Shown: positions 41,754-50,369, counted from the first letter of the stretch. The stretch is 64,000 nucleotides of DNA from Klebsiella terrigena (GCF_006539725.1 NZ_BJNO01000003.1:186001-250000), one strand, 5' to 3'. Notes: a model not told the origin generated them from the sequence alone. A program made the numbers and translations.

Positions 41754-43730
41754 TTATGGCGTCACAATGTTGAACCAGAACTCGAACTTGTCCATGTAGC
41801 CCAGCATTTCATCCAGCTTCGCCCCGTTACCGGTGACCTTCACTTCACCCTTATCTTCAGCCTGTTTCAGCGTTTCTTCTTTCAGGATGATTTTGTTCAG
41901 GGTCGCACGGTCCAGCACGATAGTGGCATCCGCATCTTTCGCTTCGGCCTTAGCGGTGTGGTTCAGCACGCCGTTTTCCAGCTCCAGCTTATACTTGCCG
42001 CCGTCGTTGCCGAGGTCGATGTTGAAGACCGCTTTGGCTTTACCGGCTTTCTCACCGTTGATGTGTACCGCCAGATAGTCAAAGAACATTTCCGGGGTCA
42101 TCGCGCGGACGGTATCCGGGCTGGCGGTGTTCGGCGTCGGGCCTTTCACCACGCCGTTGCGCAGCTCCTGCGCGCCGGTGAGGTAGAAGTTGCGCCACGG
42201 ACCGGATTCAGCCTGGTAACCCAGCTGCTCCAGGGCATCCGCTTCCAGATTACGCGCCTCCTGGTTTTTCGGGTCGGCGAAGACGATTTTGCTCACCACC
42301 TGGGCTACCCAGCGGTAGTTACCCTGGTCATAGTCCTCTTTGGCCTTCTTCATGATGGCGTCGGCGCCGCCCATGTAATCAACAAACTTTTTAGCCGCTT
42401 CTTCCGGCGGCAGTTCGTCGAGGGTGGCCGGGTTGCCGTCAAACCAGCCGAGGTACAGCACGTAGGTGGCCTTCACGTCGTGGCTGACGGAACCGTAGTA
42501 GCCGCGGTTGGCCCAGGTGTGCGCCAGACTGTCCGGCAGCTTGAATTTGGCGGCAATTTCGTCGCGGGTCAGCCCTTCGTTAGCCATGCGCAGGGTCTGG
42601 TCGTTGATGTAACGATAGAGGTCACGCTGGCTCTTCAGCAGGTTGACGACGTTTTCGTTGCCCCAGGTCGGCCAGTGGTGCTGAGCCATGATGATCTCAG
42701 CTTTGTCGCCCCAGCGAACGATCGCTTCGTTGATATATTTCGACCACGGCAGCGGCTCGCGGATTTTGGCCCCGCGCAGGGAGTAGGTGTTGTGCAGGGT
42801 ATGGGTGACGTCTTCCGCCGCTTCGATGAGCTTCTTCTCTTCGATATACCACAGCATTTCAGACGGTGCTTCAGAGCCCGGCGCCAGCATAAAATCATAG
42901 GTCAGGCCGTCGATAACCTCTTTCTGGCCGTCTTTTTCAATGATGTTGGTCGGAGCAATCAGGGTCACGGTACCGGCGGAGGTGGTGGTCCCCAGCCCAG
43001 CGCCTACCTGGCCGGTAGCTTCCGGCTTCAGCAGGTTGCCGTACATATAGCTGGCGCGACGGCTCATGACGTTACCGGCCATGATGTTTTCCGCCACGGC
43101 GGCTTCCATAAAGCCGGCCGGCGCATAGACTTTCACTTTGCCCGACTTCACGTCGGCTTCATCAATGACGCCGCGCACGCCGCCGTAGTGGTCAACGTGG
43201 CTGTGGGTGTAGATAACGGCCACCACCGGCTTCTTGCCACGGTTTTTGTAGTACAGGTCCATGCCCACTTTCGCGGTTTCAGCGGATACCAGCGGGTCAA
43301 CGACGGTAATGCCTTCTTTACCTTCGATGATGGTCATGTTGGAGAGATCGAGGTTGCGGATCTGATAGACGCCTTCGGTCACTTCAAACAGGCCGCTGAT
43401 GTTAATCAGCTGAGACTGACGCCACAGGCTCGGGTTGACGGTATCCGGCGCCTTTTCCCCTTCTTTGATGAAGGCGTACTGCTGAGGATTCCAGACGACG
43501 TTGCCCTGTTCGCCTTTGATGACATCGCCAGGCAGAGCGGCAATAAAGCCTTTATGCGCGTTGCTAAAATCGGTGTTGTCGGAGAAGGGCAGCTGGTTGT
43601 AAAGGGCATCGTTTGCCTGTTTGGTGGCGGCGGTCGCTTCTTTGGGGGAGGTATCAGCCCAGGCGGAAAGGGCAAAGGTCGATAGCACCCCGGCTAACGC
43701 CATTCCCTTTACTATTGGTGTCAATTTCAT
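41754..43730 (-). CDS. Exported alkyl/aryl-sulfatase, SdsA1/YjcS type (copy 2)
   Basis: 658-residue paralogue of the gene at 38890-40866, with about four in five residues identical by eye and no alignment gaps noticed. It has its own signal peptide (MKLTPIVKGMALAGVLSTFALSAWA), the same THSHVDHYGG metal site at 176-181, and the same C-terminal SCP2-like domain. ATG 43730 is preferred because it gives the signal peptide and has GAGG upstream; the frame is open 30 codons further. Differences cluster in the signal peptide and the C-terminal domain (for example GPTPNTAS against LPTPNTAS). It has its own promoter region with different cis elements, so the copies may be expressed under different conditions. 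Confidence 0.9.
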   Translation of the reverse strand: MKLTPIVKGMALAGVLSTFALSAWADTSPKEATAATKQANDALYNQLPFSDNTDFSNAHKGFIAALPGDVIKGEQGNVVWNPQQYAFIKEGEKAPDTVNPSLWRQSQLINISGLFEVTEGVYQIRNLDLSNMTIIEGKEGITVVDPLVSAETAKVGMDLYYKNRGKKPVVAVIYTHSHVDHYGGVRGVIDEADVKSGKVKVYAPAGFMEAAVAENIMAGNVMSRRASYMYGNLLKPEATGQVGAGLGTTTSAGTVTLIAPTNIIEKDGQKEVIDGLTYDFMLAPGSEAPSEMLWYIEEKKLIEAAEDVTHTLHNTYSLRGAKIREPLPWSKYINEAIVRWGDKAEIIMAQHHWPTWGNENVVNLLKSQRDLYRYINDQTLRMANEGLTRDEIAAKFKLPDSLAHTWANRGYYGSVSHDVKATYVLYLGWFDGNPATLDELPPEEAAKKFVDYMGGADAIMKKAKEDYDQGNYRWVAQVVSKIVFADPKNQEARNLEADALEQLGYQAESGPWRNFYLTGAQELRNGVVKGPTPNTASPDTVRAMTPEMFFDYLAVHINGEKAGKAKAVFNIDLGNDGGKYKLELENGVLNHTAKAEAKDADATIVLDRATLNKIILKEETLKQAEDKGEVKVTGNGAKLDEMLGYMDKFEFWFNIVTP

Positions 43731-43773
43731 TGGAATCCTCATGATTTTTCGGTGATTCACTCGGTAATATCGA

Positions 43774-43790
43774 TGTGACAACGGGTCACA
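43774..43790. promoter_or_regulatory. Inverted repeat TGTGAC-N5-GTCACA upstream of alkylsulfatase 2
   Basis: Perfect 6-bp arms spaced by AACGG, between the predicted promoter and the start codon of the minus-strand gene. It looks like a CRP site with one extra spacer base (TGTGA-N7-TCACA), so CRP binding is doubtful; another regulator is possible. Confidence 0.45.
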
Positions 43791-43809
43791 CTTTGTAACG
43801 CTTGCTAAA

Positions 43810-43837
43810 ACTATAACCACTTGTTTACATTGATCAA
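43810..43837 (-). promoter_or_regulatory. Predicted sigma-70 promoter for alkylsulfatase 2
   Basis: On the minus strand, TTGATC (43832-43837) and TATAGT (43810-43815) are spaced by 16 bases, about 80 bases before the ATG. The rest of the gap to 44137 is AT-rich. It holds a 33-codon open frame (MSLLLQRTRFLSGG..., starting near 43996) and a doubled ATAGTGAC (near 44053 and 44073), neither of which I can assign. Confidence 0.5.
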
Positions 43838-44137
43838 GTTTATGGTTACAAAAATATTTATTTAGTTAATAAATTACTACTTTAGTACTAGATTTGTTGC
43901 CGGGCGTTTCTATGGCATGGGGTATCTTTCAGGCAGCAGAACGAAGGCCGTCTGGCCCAACAATGTGCTAAGGAGCCGCGGCTGCAGGAAAACAGCATGA
44001 GCCTGCTGCTCCAAAGGACGCGCTTTTTGTCTGGGGGATTAGCTGAGGTTCACATAGTGACCAGGCAAGATATAGTGACAACGCTAAAATTAATTAAGAA
44101 ATAAAGGGTCTTATAGATCCCTAAGCCCCGTTAACTA

Positions 44138-44581
44138 TTAAAACTCTCTGGCGAGGGTAAGGTAGCCATTAAATCTGATGGAACACTCATCTTTATTCAT
44201 AAGGCTGGAGGCAATGAATATATCTTTCATGCCCCGGGCGTTGGTGTAGGTATATTTTGCGGTAATGGACTGAGCGTTGTTCTCATAGTAGCTGGAGAAA
44301 TAATCCCTCACGGGAATTGTCGCCAGGCCTTTATCAATACTTTCTTTATGGTCCCTTTTAGCCAGCGATTCTGCATAGAGTTCTGATACGGTTGCCGTAT
44401 TGATTACCTCTACCGTCGTTTTATCTCTTTGAATCGCGGCTGGATCGATTTTTAAATCCTTGGAGATAGCGTCAAACAGGGATAATTCCATTGACGCACC
44501 CACGGAAGCGCAGCCGAGACCGTCAGCATAAGAAGCGGGGTGAACCGCAGCCAGGGTGAAAATGAGTGCTTTTTTCATCAT
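44138..44581 (-). CDS. Small secreted protein of unknown function
   Basis: 147-residue precursor with a signal peptide (MMKKALIFTLAAVHPASYA) and a periplasmic body with two cysteines (in GLGCASVG and KDECSIRF) likely to form one disulfide. The C-terminal half (ITAKYTYTNARGMKDIFIASSLMNKDECSIRFNGYLTLAREF) looks like a compact beta domain. I recall similar enterobacterial proteins carrying the label 'Shiga toxin A subunit', but no ribosome-inactivating catalytic motif is visible and I do not support that name. GGAAG precedes the ATG. The AT-rich composition and surrounding genes suggest an accessory patch. Confidence 0.65.
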   Translation of the reverse strand: MMKKALIFTLAAVHPASYADGLGCASVGASMELSLFDAISKDLKIDPAAIQRDKTTVEVINTATVSELYAESLAKRDHKESIDKGLATIPVRDYFSSYYENNAQSITAKYTYTNARGMKDIFIASSLMNKDECSIRFNGYLTLAREF

Positions 44582-44594
44582 TTTTAATCTTCCA

Positions 44595-44828
44595 CTACCA
44601 GAGTTTTATCGCTACTGGCCGCAACGATCTGACTCCAGGACTATTCCCCGCGTTAGCGGAAAGACGATTAAAGGCCGGTTGGTCACAATCTTTATCATTC
44701 AATGGGTCAGCTGTATTCAGATAAACGCTATGCGAGTTTACTTTATAAAACCCAGTCATTCGTCGCTCCCTTATGACCATTATAGCCACTCCATTATTCG
44801 TCATATTTTGTGTTGTTTTGAGTGTCAA
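44595..44828 (-). CDS. Hypothetical 77-codon frame, possibly a remnant
   Basis: Open frame ending 13 bases before the secreted-protein gene on the same strand. Inner starts exist, for example at MTGFYKVNSHSVYLNTADPLND. There is no signal peptide, no recognised domain, and a basic Ser/Pro-rich end (SPGVRSLRPVAIKLW). It could be a real small gene, a decayed gene, or chance. The following 44829-45207 stretch holds no convincing gene; it contains only the 10-bp palindrome AGTCCGGACT near 44883 and a 17-codon frame at about 45124. Confidence 0.25.
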   Translation of the reverse strand: MTLKTTQNMTNNGVAIMVIRERRMTGFYKVNSHSVYLNTADPLNDKDCDQPAFNRLSANAGNSPGVRSLRPVAIKLW

Positions 44829-45207
44829 TCGTACACGTGTGCGGCCGTTATCAGGAATGGAGATTTCAGGGAAAGCTCTGAAAGTCCGGACTCTCGCTCC
44901 GGGGCAGCGCTTAAAATCGAAGGGCTTAAGTTAACTTGTATGGCCTATTAAGCGGATCTAAATCCACGGCCATCAGAAGCGCATCAGGACAATATCTTTT
45001 GTCATCCGGAGTTGCATTGACCAGCTGATAATCAGAACTTTCCCGGAAAAAATATTTCCTCTATTTGATTGCATAGTAGTACGATAAATGACCAATGTCA
45101 TTGCAGAGTAGAGGGATTTTGAATGCCTGTAAATGAGACTATGAGCCTAAAGAGTCTGATTACTCATTGCTCCTAAGATACGCAAGTGTGATGAAGGGAT
45201 TTCCGGC

Positions 45208-45549
45208 ATGAAGAGATTAACTATTCTACCTTTAGTTTTCCTTCTTTCCGGTTGCCCTGGCGGTAATCCTGCACCACACCCCAGAACGACATTTATCAAT
45301 GGCGAACATCTTTGTTTCAGTGAAGATAATAAAGATGTATTGAACTATTACACTATTGATACAAGTGAAAACGGTAAAATAGGAACAGTGGTTAGCTCTG
45401 GTTATAATAAATTAAATTCTTCTTATCCGGATAATTGTATCAATGTGAAATGGAAGAATAATCACACCTATGCGATCAACTATGGGTTAAATAATAAAAA
45501 ATATGTTCATGAATTTTTTATTGACGGCAATGGAAAGTTAACCAAATAA
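45208..45549 (+). CDS. Putative T6SS immunity-type periplasmic lipoprotein
   Basis: 113-residue precursor with a lipoprotein signal and lipobox LLSGC (Cys16) followed by PGG. The mature part is a small Asn/Lys-rich beta domain with two further cysteines (EHLCFSE and DNCINVKW). This pattern (GCPG after the lipobox, a Cys pair, about 110 residues, AT-rich) is that of the group annotated in Klebsiella and relatives as putative T6SS immunity periplasmic lipoproteins. No T6SS effector or structural gene is adjacent, so it would be an orphan immunity gene. The call rests on pattern memory, not a search. Confidence 0.55.
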   Translation: MKRLTILPLVFLLSGCPGGNPAPHPRTTFINGEHLCFSEDNKDVLNYYTIDTSENGKIGTVVSSGYNKLNSSYPDNCINVKWKNNHTYAINYGLNNKKYVHEFFIDGNGKLTK

Positions 45550-45559
45550 GGAGGGCTGA

Positions 45560-45788
45560 ATGTCAGTACCAGCTTACGATGACGCATGGATGAAACCGAA
45601 GAAAGAAGGATAGAAGACGCAATAAAATAACCCTTAACGGTAATTCGCTACGTAGTTCTGCATTGCCGTCCAGTAGCGGCAATGCGCCAGCGTACACGTT
45701 GCATCCTATATTCAATCTGAGATTTGATACATTCTTACCGCACACCATCGGCAGCGATTCAAGTGCTCAATCTTCACCGGGTGGATAA
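45560..45788 (+). pseudogene. Frameshifted small gene after the lipoprotein
   Basis: An ATG at 45560 with AAGGAGGG upstream opens MSVPAYDDAWMKPKKEG and meets TAG at 45611. In the next frame (+1) a continuous stretch runs to TAA at 45786-45788, ending FDTFLPHTIGSDSSAQSSPGG. Removing one G from the GAAGGATAG sequence near 45607-45610 would join both parts into a 75-residue protein (joined around KKEDRRRNKITLNG). The start is 10 bases after the lipoprotein stop, so the two would be co-transcribed. Either the gene is broken by a one-base insertion, the base is a sequencing error, or the frame is shifted during translation. Function unknown. Confidence 0.5.
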
Positions 45789-45940
45789 GATAAAGGCGCT
45801 TCGGCTCCTTTTTCCAGTTTGGTGGGGGCAAAAAAGGGTCAGATACCTTTCTAAGGCGAAGAAGCGATAACCACAAGGGCGCGCTTGCATCAGCCAGCCA
45901 CTTCCCCTAATCTGGCAAAAAGTACAGAGATTCAATCTAC

Positions 45941-46030
45941 ATGACTCGGGGTGCCCTTCTTTGTGAAGGCTGAGAAAAACCCGTACCACCTGATCTGGAT
46001 AATGCCAGCGTAGGGAAGTCAGAGACCACA
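45941..46030 (+). promoter_or_regulatory. TPP riboswitch (THI element)
   Basis: The leader contains the conserved thiamine-pyrophosphate aptamer pieces in order: ACTCGGGGTGCC, GGCTGAGA, then ACCTGATCTGGATAATGCCAGCGTAGGGAAG. It lies just upstream of thiM and is expected to lower thiMD expression when TPP is plentiful, probably by blocking translation initiation. The region from 45789 to the aptamer holds the promoter but shows no clear consensus hexamers. Confidence 0.95.
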
Positions 46031-46067
46031 AGGTCGTTGCTTCTTCATCGCCTGGCTGGAGCAAACG

Positions 46068-46844
46068 ATGCAAGCTGAGCCACTGAACCCCGCGCATATC
46101 GCGCATCTGCAACATCTTTTTCGCCGCCACTCCCCTCTTATTCACTGCATGACCAACGACGTGGTGCAGACGTTCACCGCCAACGTTCTGCTGGCGATTG
46201 GCGCTTCCCCCGCGATGGTGATTGACCCGCAGGAGGCCAGCCAGTTTGCTGCCATCGCCGATGCGCTGCTGATTAACGTCGGCACCTTAACCGTCGATCG
46301 CGGCGCCGCCATGCGCGCGGCTGTCTCCAGCGCGCAGCGGGCGGGCAAGCCGTGGGTGCTGGACCCGGTTGCGGTCGGGGCGCTCACGCTGCGCAGCGAA
46401 TTCTGTCGTGACCTGCTAACCCAGCAGCCGGCCGCCGTTCGCGGCAACGCCTCGGAAATTATGGCCCTGGCGGGGATGAGCGGCGGCGGGCGCGGGGTCG
46501 ATACTACCGATACCGCGGCGGCGGCGCTGCCGGCCGCCCGGGCGCTGGCGCGTCAGCTGAATACGGTGGTGGCGGTGACCGGCGAGGTGGATTACGTCAC
46601 CGACGGCCAGCGCACGCGCGCCGTCAGCGGCGGGGATCCCCTGATGACCCGCGTTGTTGGCACCGGCTGCGCCCTGTCTGCGGTGGTTGCTGCCAGTACG
46701 GCGCTGCCCGGCGACCGGCTGGAAAACGTCGCGGCGGCCTGTGGCCTGATGAAGCTGGCAGGCGGGCGGGCTGCTCGTCAGGGCGGCCCGGGCAGCTTTA
46801 CCCCGGCGTTCCTTGATGCGCTCTATGGGGAGGAGCAGCAATGA
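46068..46844 (+). CDS. thiM: Hydroxyethylthiazole kinase
   Basis: Thiamine salvage enzyme that phosphorylates 4-methyl-5-(2-hydroxyethyl)thiazole. The 258-residue protein keeps [14 protein letters not shown] near 26-39, the DPVAVGAL loop, [11 protein letters not shown], and the catalytic [13 protein letters not shown] segment near 205. It lies under the TPP riboswitch and overlaps thiD by ATGA. Confidence 0.95.
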   Translation: MQAEPLNPAHIAHLQHLFRRHSPLIHCMTNDVVQTFTANVLLAIGASPAMVIDPQEASQFAAIADALLINVGTLTVDRGAAMRAAVSSAQRAGKPWVLDPVAVGALTLRSEFCRDLLTQQPAAVRGNASEIMALAGMSGGGRGVDTTDTAAAALPAARALARQLNTVVAVTGEVDYVTDGQRTRAVSGGDPLMTRVVGTGCALSAVVAASTALPGDRLENVAAACGLMKLAGGRAARQGGPGSFTPAFLDALYGEEQQ

Positions 46845-47641
46845 AGCGAATCAATGCCTTAACGATTGCCGGCACCGATCCCAGCGGCGGTGCGGGCATT
46901 CAGGCCGATCTTAAAACCTTCTCCGCCCTCGGGGCCTACGGCTGCTCGGTGATCACCGCGCTGGTGGCGCAGAATACCCGCGGCGTGCAGTCGGTGTACC
47001 GCATCGAGCCTGACTTTGTTGCCGCCCAGCTGGACTCGGTGTTCAGCGACGTCCGTATCGATACCACCAAGATTGGCATGCTGGCGGAGACGGATATCGT
47101 TGAGGCCGTGGCGGAGCGGCTGGCGCGCTATCGGATCGCCAACGTGGTGCTGGATACGGTGATGCTGGCGAAAAGCGGCGATCCGCTGCTGTCAGCATCG
47201 GCGGTGGCGACGCTGCGCACCCGGCTGCTGCCGCAGGTTTCGCTGATAACGCCTAACCTGCCGGAGGCCGCGGCGCTGCTGGATGCGCCGCACGCACGCA
47301 ATGAAAAAGAGATGCTCGAGCAGGGCCGGGCGCTGCTGGCGCTGGGCTGCGGCGCGGTGCTGATGAAGGGTGGTCATCTCGATGATGCCGAAAGCCCGGA
47401 CTGGCTCTTTAGCGCCGAAGGCGAGCAGCGCTTCACCGCCCCGCGGATCCTCACCAAAAATACCCACGGCACCGGCTGTACGCTCTCTGCCGCGCTGGCC
47501 GCGCTGCGCCCGCGCTACGACAATTGGGGACAAACCGTCGCCGAGGCCAAAGGCTGGCTCTCCGCGGCGCTGGCGCAGGCGGATTCGCTGGAGGTGGGGC
47601 AGGGGATTGGCCCGGTGCATCATTTCCACGCCTGGTGGTAA
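46841..47641 (+). CDS. thiD: HMP/HMP-phosphate kinase
   Basis: Phosphorylates hydroxymethylpyrimidine and its monophosphate for thiamine synthesis. The 266-residue ribokinase-fold protein has [17 protein letters not shown] near 11-27, the TPNLPEA segment, and [14 protein letters not shown] near 208 with the catalytic Cys. Its start is coupled to the thiM stop. Confidence 0.95.
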   Translation: MKRINALTIAGTDPSGGAGIQADLKTFSALGAYGCSVITALVAQNTRGVQSVYRIEPDFVAAQLDSVFSDVRIDTTKIGMLAETDIVEAVAERLARYRIANVVLDTVMLAKSGDPLLSASAVATLRTRLLPQVSLITPNLPEAAALLDAPHARNEKEMLEQGRALLALGCGAVLMKGGHLDDAESPDWLFSAEGEQRFTAPRILTKNTHGTGCTLSAALAALRPRYDNWGQTVAEAKGWLSAALAQADSLEVGQGIGPVHHFHAWW

Positions 47642-47682
47642 GCCTGATATACTGACGCCAGATTTCAGTCAGGAAAAGACAA

Positions 47683-48429
47683 ATGGAACAGGCGCATACC
47701 CGGTTGATTCACCAGCTCGTTGAACGCATGGCCGCGGAGGATAACGCGCCGCTGTACATCAGGTTTGCCGACACCATCAAAGACGCCGTGCGCAGCGGCT
47801 GGCTGGAAAACGGCAATATCCTGCCCGGCGAGCGCGATTTGAGCCAGCTCACCGGCGTGTCGCGCATCACCGTGCGCAAGGCGCTGCGGATGCTGGAAGA
47901 TGAAGGCGTGGTCACCCGCGCCCAGGGCTACGGCACTCGGGTTAACAATATTTTCGAGTATTCGCTGAAGGAGGCGCGCGGCTTTACCCAGCAGGTTGTG
48001 CTGCGCGGCAAAAAGCCCGACACCCTGTGGGTCAACAAGCGGATCGTCAAATGCCCGGAGGAGGTCGCGCAGCAGCTGGCGATTGCCGCCGGCAGCGACG
48101 TGTTTATGCTCAAGCGCATTCGCTACGTGGATGACGCGGCGGTATCGCTCGAGGAGTCGTGGGTGCCCGCGCACCTTATCCACGACGTCGAGGCTATCAG
48201 CGTCTCGCTGTACGACTACTTCCGCAGCCAGCAGATCCTCCCCCAGCGCACCCGCTCCCGGGTCAGCGCCCGCATGCCGGATGCCGAGTTTCAGTCGCAT
48301 ATTCAGATGGATAGCGCGATCCCGGTGCTGGTGATCAAACAGGTTGCCCTCGATCAGCACCAGCACCCTATCGAATACAGTATTAGCTACTGCCGCAGCG
48401 ATCTATACGTCTTTGTGTGCGAGGAGTAG
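47683..48429 (+). CDS. yegW: GntR/HutC-family regulator YegW
   Basis: The 248-residue regulator has an N-terminal winged helix (about 22-90, GNILPGERDLSQLTGVSRITVRKALRMLEDEGVVTRAQGYGTRV) and a C-terminal UTRA effector domain (about 100-245). Length and synteny match E. coli YegW. It converges on yegV, overlapping its 3' end by 27 bases. It probably controls the yegTUV operon; the inducer is unknown. Confidence 0.88.
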   Translation: MEQAHTRLIHQLVERMAAEDNAPLYIRFADTIKDAVRSGWLENGNILPGERDLSQLTGVSRITVRKALRMLEDEGVVTRAQGYGTRVNNIFEYSLKEARGFTQQVVLRGKKPDTLWVNKRIVKCPEEVAQQLAIAAGSDVFMLKRIRYVDDAAVSLEESWVPAHLIHDVEAISVSLYDYFRSQQILPQRTRSRVSARMPDAEFQSHIQMDSAIPVLVIKQVALDQHQHPIEYSISYCRSDLYVFVCEE

Positions 48430-49368
48430 GGTTTCGCGATCCGGGGCGCAGTCGCCGCCACGGTGGCTGACCACCCATGCCGCCACCGCATTCCCCAGCG
48501 TCACCGCCTCCTGCAGGCTCCAGCCGGCGGCAAGTCCGGCCAGGGTGCCGCCCGCGTGGCTGTCCCCGGCGCCGATGGTATCGACCACCGTCGCCGGGAA
48601 GGCCGCGACCTCACCGCAGGCCTGCGGGCTGAAATACCACGCGCCTTCTTTATCCAGGCGGACGATTAGCGGAGCGCCGTACTTCTTCAGCCATGCGGCG
48701 CCGAACTCGCTTACCTCGGCGGAGAAGCCGTTGGCCTCGGCGGCAATCAGCGCCTCCTGACGATTAACGGAAACCAGCGGCTTCAGCGCCATCAGGCGCG
48801 CCATTAATGCCGCGGGGATATCGGCAATGCGCGGACCAAAGTCGATAAACGGCGTGACGTGACGCTGCTTCTCCAGCCACGCCACCAGCCGCTCGCCGCT
48901 GGGGGAGGCCAGCTGGTAGCCGGAAAGATAGACCAGGGCGCTGGGCCCGGCGCTGAGCGGCGTGAGCCAGTCGTCGCACCACTGGTTTTCGACGCCGCTG
49001 AAGGACATAAACGTGCGCTCCCCGTCCGGCTCCACCAGCGCCAGGCACCAGCCGTTATCGCCGCTGGCGCGGGTGATAACGCTGGTTATCCCCTCCTGCG
49101 CCAGGCGATTGCGGATGATGTCTGCCCACACGCCTTCGCCGATGGGCAGCGCGTTTTGCGCCGCGATGCCCAGCCTTTTTAGCGCCACCGCAATATTCAG
49201 GGCGCAGCCGCCAACGTTGACGCTCTGCTGCTGCAGCTCGATATCGCAGCCGCGCCACGGCAGGGCGTAGGCGTCGGCAATGACGTCGATCACCGCGGCC
49301 CCGATAACCGTCACCGGTCGGGCGGCGTTGAGGGTGGCGAGCTTATCGCTCAGCTGACGGCTATTCAT
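48403..49368 (-). CDS. yegV: PfkB-family sugar/nucleoside kinase YegV
   Basis: The 321-residue kinase has the ribokinase signatures GAAVIDVIADAY near the N-terminus, GGCALNIAVALKRLG near 53-67, and the catalytic DTIGAGDSHAGGTLAGL near 265. Together with YegU (ADP-ribosylglycohydrolase) and YegT (nucleoside-type MFS transporter) it forms a tight operon, which suggests uptake and processing of a nucleoside or ribosylated compound. That assignment is inference from the trio. Confidence 0.9.
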   Translation of the reverse strand: MNSRQLSDKLATLNAARPVTVIGAAVIDVIADAYALPWRGCDIELQQQSVNVGGCALNIAVALKRLGIAAQNALPIGEGVWADIIRNRLAQEGITSVITRASGDNGWCLALVEPDGERTFMSFSGVENQWCDDWLTPLSAGPSALVYLSGYQLASPSGERLVAWLEKQRHVTPFIDFGPRIADIPAALMARLMALKPLVSVNRQEALIAAEANGFSAEVSEFGAAWLKKYGAPLIVRLDKEGAWYFSPQACGEVAAFPATVVDTIGAGDSHAGGTLAGLAAGWSLQEAVTLGNAVAAWVVSHRGGDCAPDRETLLLAHKDV

Positions 49369-50369
49369 TGCGCCTCCCGCTGCTGGCGGTAACGGCTGAG
49401 CGCGTCGGCGTAGCGCGTGAAGTCGAGCCTGTTGACCTCGTCCAGACGCGCTTTGAGCCGGCTATCGATGGCCGATATGCCGTTTAGCGCCCCGCAGATG
49501 GCGGTAGCCATCGCGCCGATGGTGTCGGTATCGCCGCCAAGGTTGGCGCAAAGCACGGCGCAGCGGTTAGGGTCGGTTCCGGCAAGCTCAACCATCGCCA
49601 CGGCGCAGGGTACGGATTCGATAGTGCTGGTTCCGGCCCCCACCAGCTGATAAAGCTGCTCGCAGGCGGACTCGACTCCACCCGCGCCGCGAACGGTGCG
49701 CAGCGCCAGCTCAATGCGCAGGGCCAGCGAGGCGCTAAAGGTGGTGGTGCGCAGCTGCTGGGCGTGCCCGGCGATGGCCGGTAGCGCGTCGGCGATGGCG
49801 GACCAGCTTGCGCCGTCAACGGCGCGTGAGATGGCCCAGGCGATGACCGTCGCGCCGGCGATGGCTAAATCAGATTTATGCGTCGGGCTGGAGGCGGCGG
49901 CGACCTCGTGAATAAAGGCGTCGAGGTCGCCGGTCGGCAGCAGGCATCCCAGCGGCGAGGCGCGCATGGCCGCGCCGTTGGTCACCCCGTTATTCTCCAG
50001 CTCGCTCACCGGCGTGCCGCGGCGAATGGCCTTGAGGGCGATTTTCGACGTCGGCCCGAGGACGTTTTTATTAAAGGCGTCAAACTCCTCCGCCCAGCGC
50101 AGGATGTGGCGACCGATGGTATCGGGAACAATCCGCCCGTCGCACTCGATGATGGCATCGGCGAGGCACAGGGCCATCGAGGTGTCGTCGGTGAACTCGG
50201 CCTCGGCAAAGTAACAGGCGGCATTGTTTTCCGCCGGACCTGGCAGGAAGCGGTCGATCCAGCCGAAATGGGCCTTCACCCGCGATCTTGGCCATAGCTC
50301 CGACGGCATGCCCATCGCATCCCCTAACGCCTGCCCGTAAAGGGCTCCGAGAATACGTTCTGCTTTCAT
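49365..50369 (-). CDS. yegU: ADP-ribosylglycohydrolase-family protein YegU
   Basis: The 334-residue protein (same length as E. coli YegU) has the DraG-type fold: GALYGQALGDAMGMPSE near 8-24, EFTDDTSMALCLADAI near 57-72 with the paired metal-binding Asp residues, and GGDTDTIGAMATAICGAL near 278-295. Family members remove ADP-ribose from proteins or small molecules; the substrate here is unknown. Its ends overlap both neighbours by ATGA, so translation is coupled with yegT and yegV. Confidence 0.92.
   Translation of the reverse strand: MKAERILGALYGQALGDAMGMPSELWPRSRVKAHFGWIDRFLPGPAENNAACYFAEAEFTDDTSMALCLADAIIECDGRIVPDTIGRHILRWAEEFDAFNKNVLGPTSKIALKAIRRGTPVSELENNGVTNGAAMRASPLGCLLPTGDLDAFIHEVAAASSPTHKSDLAIAGATVIAWAISRAVDGASWSAIADALPAIAGHAQQLRTTTFSASLALRIELALRTVRGAGGVESACEQLYQLVGAGTSTIESVPCAVAMVELAGTDPNRCAVLCANLGGDTDTIGAMATAICGALNGISAIDSRLKARLDEVNRLDFTRYADALSRYRQQREAQ

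Noticed and set aside
41958-43685. 575-codon open frame antisense to alkylsulfatase 2
   Set aside because: It lies wholly within the real gene, its translation is low-complexity His/Val/Arg-rich, and such shadows arise from GC-rich codon bias. The sense frame has a signal peptide and a metal-binding motif.
44138-44581. Shiga-toxin A subunit
   Set aside because: No N-glycosidase active-site pattern is present and the protein is far too short for an A chain; only a general secreted-protein call is supported.
44871-44945. Possible tRNA-like hairpins near AGTCCGGACT
   Set aside because: No cloverleaf, T-loop GTTCGA motif or CCA end can be built from the bases around it.
45563-45748. 61-codon minus-strand frame over the frameshifted small gene
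   Set aside because: It has no good ribosome binding site, and the plus strand has the better coding evidence.
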